DNA of 64,000 nt from Globodera rostochiensis (lineage: Eukaryota; Nematoda; Chromadorea; Rhabditida; Heteroderidae), in NCBI GenBank assembly GCA_018350325.1, contig JAEVLN010000022.1, positions 62,001-126,000 on the forward strand. Direction: 5' to 3'. A model generated the notes under the pieces. It had not been told where the DNA came from. It made no database searches and was given only the letters and a program-made list of their open reading frames with translations. A program made the translations under genes and the position numbers. Within the stretch, counting starts at the first letter, position 1. Each line of letters starts with the position of its first letter. This document shows, one piece after another, positions 59,281-64,000 of this stretch.

Positions 59281-59929
59281 TGAATAATCTTAGAACAGCT
59301 AGAAAGTACTATGAGCAAATTAGACTGAATAACTTCTAAGCCCCAGATATATTATAGGTTTAGTGCCCAGCGAAAGTGAAAAATCGAGATCGGGATTAGA
59401 AAAAATTGTAACCACATTTATTATTTACAGCTTAGGTAAGCAAATTCAATGGCTGGGATATAGCGAATTATCAACATTTTCTTAACAAATAAGGGGAAAA
59501 GTTGAAATAAATAATATCAACATTGACGTTGATATTTATTAAAAACGTACATTACGCCAACAACGTAAATATCACTTTAAACCAACGGTCTTTATTTTGC
59601 GTGGTTAGACTTAGAGGGCAGAGAAAAAAAGGAAGAATTCAAATGAGAGGAGTTTAAATTAACGTTTTCATTTTGAAATGTTTAAATTGTGTTTTTTTTT
59701 GTTAAGAAATTCGCACTCAATTTTTGAAGAAAAACTGAACCAAAAATTCTCACAGATCACCAAAATACCAGTTTTAAAGGGTGCATATTTTTCCCGTTTT
59801 TTCCGCAAAAAGGGTATTAACGGCTAAAACGTAACGGAAACGGAATTCCGCCCAACCCTGAATCAGTTTTCGTACATTTACATATGTATGGTTTATGGCG
59901 TTTAAACTTTTTAATAATTTTAGGTTAAA
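59281..59929. other. Divergent promoter region FITM2 / WDR3
   Basis: 649 bp between divergent starts, AT-rich, including a short inverted AT-rich repeat around 59510-59535 (ATATCAACATTGACGTTGATAT). TTTAATAATTTTAG ends 7 bases before the WDR3 ATG and may be a spliced-leader acceptor. Confidence 0.5.
59511..59538. repeat. Palindrome AATATCAACATTGACGTTGATATT
   Basis: A near-perfect inverted repeat (AATATCAAC/GTTGATATT around ATTGAC) in the promoter region between FITM2 and WDR3. Could be a regulatory palindrome or chance. Confidence 0.6.
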
Positions 59930-62900
59930 ATGGGTCTGACGAGGGATTACCTCAAATTCGCGCCGACCGGCCTTTGTAATCTCATCGGTTCACCGAACGG
60001 CGCTGTTCAGTTTGTTGATGCGCTCACTTGCGCAGTAATTGCGGCGGAGCGCGTGATCTTTTACAATGTGCGGACTCTCGAGATGGTATTGTCATTAGAA
60101 ATAAATGTGCCTAAATAATGGAGATTTTCTAAAATCCTCCCCTCAGGGCTACCAAATTGTGCGCGAGGGCAAAACGGTCACAGCGTTTAGGCTGAGCCCT
60201 GACAAAAGTTTGGTAGCTGTCGGCTACAACGACGGAGAAGTGCACGTATATCAAAAGGGCGACGATGGTAAGGCATCCACCAGGCCCGTATTTAGGGGGG
60301 GGGGGGAATTCCCCTGTCGTTGAAAAATCAAAAAAAGTCGATTCTTAGGGGGTGTATTTTTGATCCAAAAATTACAAAATTTTGAAAAACAAAAGGGTCC
60401 ACTTAGTTTTTCATTTTTTAATTTTAAATTTTGGAACATCTTGGAGGTAAAAATGAAAGAATTTTGACATTTTTCTCTTTAGCTGTCCGTTCTGTCTTTG
60501 CTGGTCACCGAACTGGGGTGAATTGCATTGCGTTCAGTGCTGATTGCTTTACATTGGCTTCTGGTGGGAAGGACTCCTCCATCGTCATATGGGATTTGGT
60601 CAACGAGTCGGGCATTTGTCGTCTGGCGGGCCACAAAAGCACCATAACCCATCTGCAATTTGCACAGCATGATCGGTTTTTGGTTTCTAGGTTTAAATTG
60701 ACCACTATTTCACTCAAGATTTATTTTTTGAATTGCGACTTTCAGCTCGAAGGACAGCCACCTGAAGTTTTGGAGCATGGCCAGCAAGACCTGTTTTTAC
60801 ACAATGGCCAGTAGTGCTTCGGAAGTGTACACATTCGCTCTGATTGACAGTGATCGGCTGCTGTTGGTCGGCAATGCGGAAATCGAGCTGTTGGTGTTCG
60901 AACTGTGTTGGCAGGGTCAGGACGAATGGGACGCTGTTCCTGGGGAGAAGTGTGGGGAGCAGGAGTGCGACAAGTACGGGGAAGGGAAGAAAAAGCAGAG
61001 AATGACATTTGTGGGCCACGAAATGCTGTTGGATGCCGAAAAAAATGACGGTCTCGACACTGATCAGCAGGAAAATGTATGGCTTTTCTTCGTTTATGTC
61101 GGAAAATCTTAATTTAGCCGTTTTGTTTAGAATATTTTGCGTTGTACAAAGCGTGGCACTTTGATCAGACAAGCGAAGGGTCGCGCACTTCAAATGGCGG
61201 TGTCCAGCGACGAATCAATCGTCTGCTGTGTGGTTGGTAATTATAAAGGAATTAGCAAAATTGAAAGTTGCGATGGTTTAGGGAGCTGATTCGGTGATGG
61301 ACCTTTACAGGTAATTTAAAAACATTTTTTTGTTTTACTGTTTTTGGGACATATCGATTTGCTTTTTAGACGTTTTACTGCTGAAGAGAGTCAAAGGCGC
61401 TACCAAAAGAAACTGCGAAAGCTCCGGCAAAAAGTGGACTTAACGGAAAAGTATGTTTAAAAAAAAAAAGTTCCCCTGACAATGAGTTTAGTGAGAAAAC
61501 GAACAGCGAAACCATAGAGAGGGAGGTGGCACGGGATGTGACAACATTGATAACGAGAATTGGAGATTTTCGTGCCGATTCCAAGCTGAAATGGGTCGAT
61601 ATGTGTGAGGGTTTTGTCGAGTTGGACAACAAAAAAGTCCGCGAATACCGAGTGAGTTTTTGGGTTGCTGCTGTTCATTTTAGTGTATTTTCTAATGAAT
61701 TATTTTAGTTTTTTTGTTTGCTGAAAAGCAACGATGTTCAAGGCATTGCATTGCGAATAGAATGGAAGAGCAACGAAACCACCGCAATTCCGTTGGTCAG
61801 CCTTGGACAGGTCAAAATGAAAGGGACTTCGGTTGTCCCCTCATTTTCACATATTTAATGTTTTCTGCTAATTTAAAGCGCGCTCATCGTGCTGATGTGC
61901 GCACAGTTTGCATCGCTTCTGACGCATCGTTTTTCGTCACCGGCTCACAAGATTGTGCCATCGTTTGGAATACGGAAACTCTCTCTCCCGTCAACAAACT
62001 TTCCGAAGACGGACTTGGGCAAATCAGTGCCTCAGCCGTCGTTTTCGGCGACAAACAAATTGTGCTCGGCACAAGAGTAACGGAAATTGAATCATTTTAA
62101 TGCTTTTGGTTTAAATTTAGTCCGGTTCCCTGTTTTTATTTGACCTGCTCAGCTGTGAGCTGCTTGAAATGGACGGCAAGGCGCACAAATCAGCGATTTC
62201 CGCCATTTGCACGTTTCCCGAAAAAGTCGCAATTTCTTTTTTAAATAAATTGAAAGATGCTTTTTAAAGGATGGCTTCCTTTCTTGCGGTCACGACAAGC
62301 AAGCGCGTTTCTGGCAATTTGAATTGCTCTCCGAGACCGATGGCAGGTGAAATTTTTAAATACTAAATATTGATTTTCATAATTTCTTATTTTTAGTTTA
62401 AATTTGAATTAATTTAGGAAACGTTTATCGATGCGTCCCACGCGACGGTTGGAACTTCCGGACGAGGCTTTGTGCGCGGCAATTTCACCAAATGGGAAAT
62501 TCGTTGCGTTCGGTTTGTTGGACAACACTGCCCGCGTGTTCTACAGAGACAGCCTCAAATTTTTCGTCTCTCTCTACGGCCATTCTCTGCCCATTTATTG
62601 CATTGACATTTCCGTGGTCTGTACTTCTCTAGCCCCTTTTTTCTGAAATTAATTCTTTTTTTATAGGACAGCAAATTGGTTGTGACCGGTTCTGCGGACA
62701 AATCGGCAAAAATTTGGGGCCTCGACTTTGGCGATTGTCACAAATCCCTTTTTGCACACGATGATGTGTAAGTATTTTGTACTTATTTTTAAAAACACGA
62801 ATTGTTTTAAAAGGGTAACCTGCGTCCAGTTTTCAAAGGAATTGAGTGACGAGAGATTATTTTGGTTCGTTGCATTTTTGCCTTCTTTTCATTGACTGAC

Positions 62901-64000
62901 TTTTTTTTTGTTATTACTTCAAATTTCAGGTCGGCGGGGAAGGACGGGACATTGAAGGTACGGCCTGTTGATATTTAATGGTATTCTAAACGGATCGATG
63001 TTAACAAAAATATGTTCAAAACAGAATTTGCGTATAGTATAATAGATTTATTTATAGCAATGGGACGCTGATAAATTCCACCGGATCCAAACGCTGAATG
63101 GTCACACTGATCAGATAGATGCGATTGCAACCAGCACCGATGGACGAATTTTGGTCAAATTTTGTATTTTATGTTCGGGGGTTTTATGGGGTTGTCTCCG
63201 TTTTTAGTTATCCGCAGCTCGAGACAAATCCGTTCGCCTTTGGGAGCTTACCGATGAGATCATTGTACTGCAGGAGGAGGAGGAACGGGAACGAGAAAAA
63301 GAATATGAGCAGAGAATGGTCGACGAGGAAGACATTGTTCGTTTGAGGATTTAATTCAATTTATATTAATGTCTGAATAGTGCCACATTTTGGGATAATC
63401 TTAACTTTTTCTTCAGATTCCTGGAGAGTCAGCAGACACTGTCGGCGAAAGTTTGGCTCCTCTGAAAAGCATGGAGACAGTGAAATCCACCGAAAGTATA
63501 ATGGAAGCGATTGAAATTGTGCGGAATGAACGGATCGCGCGGGACGCAGAGGACGACCCCGCATCGCACAAAAAGCATCCGCTGCTTATGGCTTATCCGG
63601 ATGAGGCGGAACATCGTTTTGTTGTGGACATTGTGCACAAAATACGACACAGGTCACTTTTAGAATGACTTTTATATGGTAAAATGTCTTATTTATTTTT
63701 TACCTTTACCTTTACAGCCATTTGGAGAAAAGTTTGTTGACGCTGGCCTTCAATTTCGTGCCGGAACTTTTGAAGGAAATGAGTAAATGTGTGCGTTGCA
63801 ATTACAAATCCGAAATTGCTGGGCGTGTCGTTCTTTTCCTTATCAGGTCATTTGATAGTGTTGATGGGTTGTAAACAGACTTGTGCAAGGGCCCCTCCAC
63901 CCGTCGTAAATGGGTCAGACCTCTCCACGTGGGTGGGGGTTAAGAATTTTGCCAAAATTTCTTAGAATTCAGAGGCAAATATGATAAAATAGCTGATCAT
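59930..64000 (+). CDS. WDR3: WDR3 / UTP12 U3 snoRNP WD-repeat protein (3' truncated)
   Basis: Component of the small-subunit processome for 18S rRNA maturation in the nucleolus. ATG 59930 starts [14 protein letters not shown], the family N-terminus. Two beta-propellers follow: [67 protein letters not shown]; then [77 protein letters not shown] and [13 protein letters not shown]. After the propellers come [27 protein letters not shown] and the Utp12 domain start ([47 protein letters not shown]). The last exon seen ends about 63846 (LFLIR); the rest of the Utp12 domain lies beyond the window. Confidence 0.93.
60281..60430. repeat. Inserted repeat in WDR3 intron (CAGGCCCGTA family)
   Basis: CAGGCCCGTATTTAGG then a G12 run and a T/A-rich tail inside an otherwise short intron. 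The start matches the terminus of the 11525-11671 element; no matching right end was found. Confidence 0.45.

Noticed and set aside
1..64000. rRNA or tRNA genes
   Set aside because: No rRNA-like stretch was recognised. I could not scan reliably by eye for tRNA cloverleaves, so absence is not proven.

Overview
The window is nuclear DNA of a nematode. Every recognisable protein is a eukaryotic housekeeping or signalling gene. Genes are dense and lie on both strands. They are cut into many short exons by mostly 40-60 bp GT-AG introns. Several genes open just after a T-rich AG that could receive a trans-spliced leader, and co-directional genes sit 140-240 bp apart. Family signatures match nematode orthologues best (DPL-1, NPP-13, SUP-26, FITM-2). 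Long G/C homopolymer runs in introns and spacers would suit a tylenchid or cyst nematode, but the species is inference. Gene models were joined by eye, so exon ends are approximate and CDS spans are start codon to stop codon including introns.

Layout. 0-9 kb: a 36-bp tandem repeat, then on the minus strand a TMEM268 homologue, an ArfGAP2/3-type Arf GTPase-activating protein and tubulin cofactor B. 9-22 kb: plus-strand run DP (E2F partner), NUP93, MSH6, possibly one operon. A 1-kb Merlin-type DNA transposon sits inside the DP gene. 22-28 kb: minus-strand Aurora kinase and a mucin-like single-pass membrane protein. 28-31.5 kb: gene-poor, G-rich and pyrimidine-rich DNA. 31.5-45 kb, plus strand: RBMS/SUP-26 RNA-binding protein, a repeat-rich stretch with an orphan exon, a LAMMER (CLK) kinase with a very long first exon, and a proline-rich secreted protein. 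45-51 kb, minus: mitochondrial IF-2 and GPI8/PIGK. 51.5-57 kb, plus: V-ATPase accessory subunit ATP6AP1, DUS4L and glycerate kinase. 57-59 kb, minus: FIT2. 60-64 kb, plus: WDR3/UTP12, running off the end.

The most striking observation is how introns appear to arise and grow here. The Merlin element (997 bp, 187-bp near-identical terminal repeats, 8-bp target duplication) interrupts DP coding sequence. Its terminal repeat starts G|GTAATC, a 5' splice site, and the same repeat inverted ends TTCTTTAAG|ATTACC, a 3' splice site. Splicing between them would leave 7 element bases plus the 8-bp duplication, 15 bases, so the frame is kept. This makes it a candidate introner: a transposon that turns itself into a spliceosomal intron. 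Separately, two genes carry tandem arrays that have amplified the exon/intron junction itself (20 copies in MTIF2, 3 in the mucin-like gene), and one MTIF2 intron has a duplicated 3' splice site.
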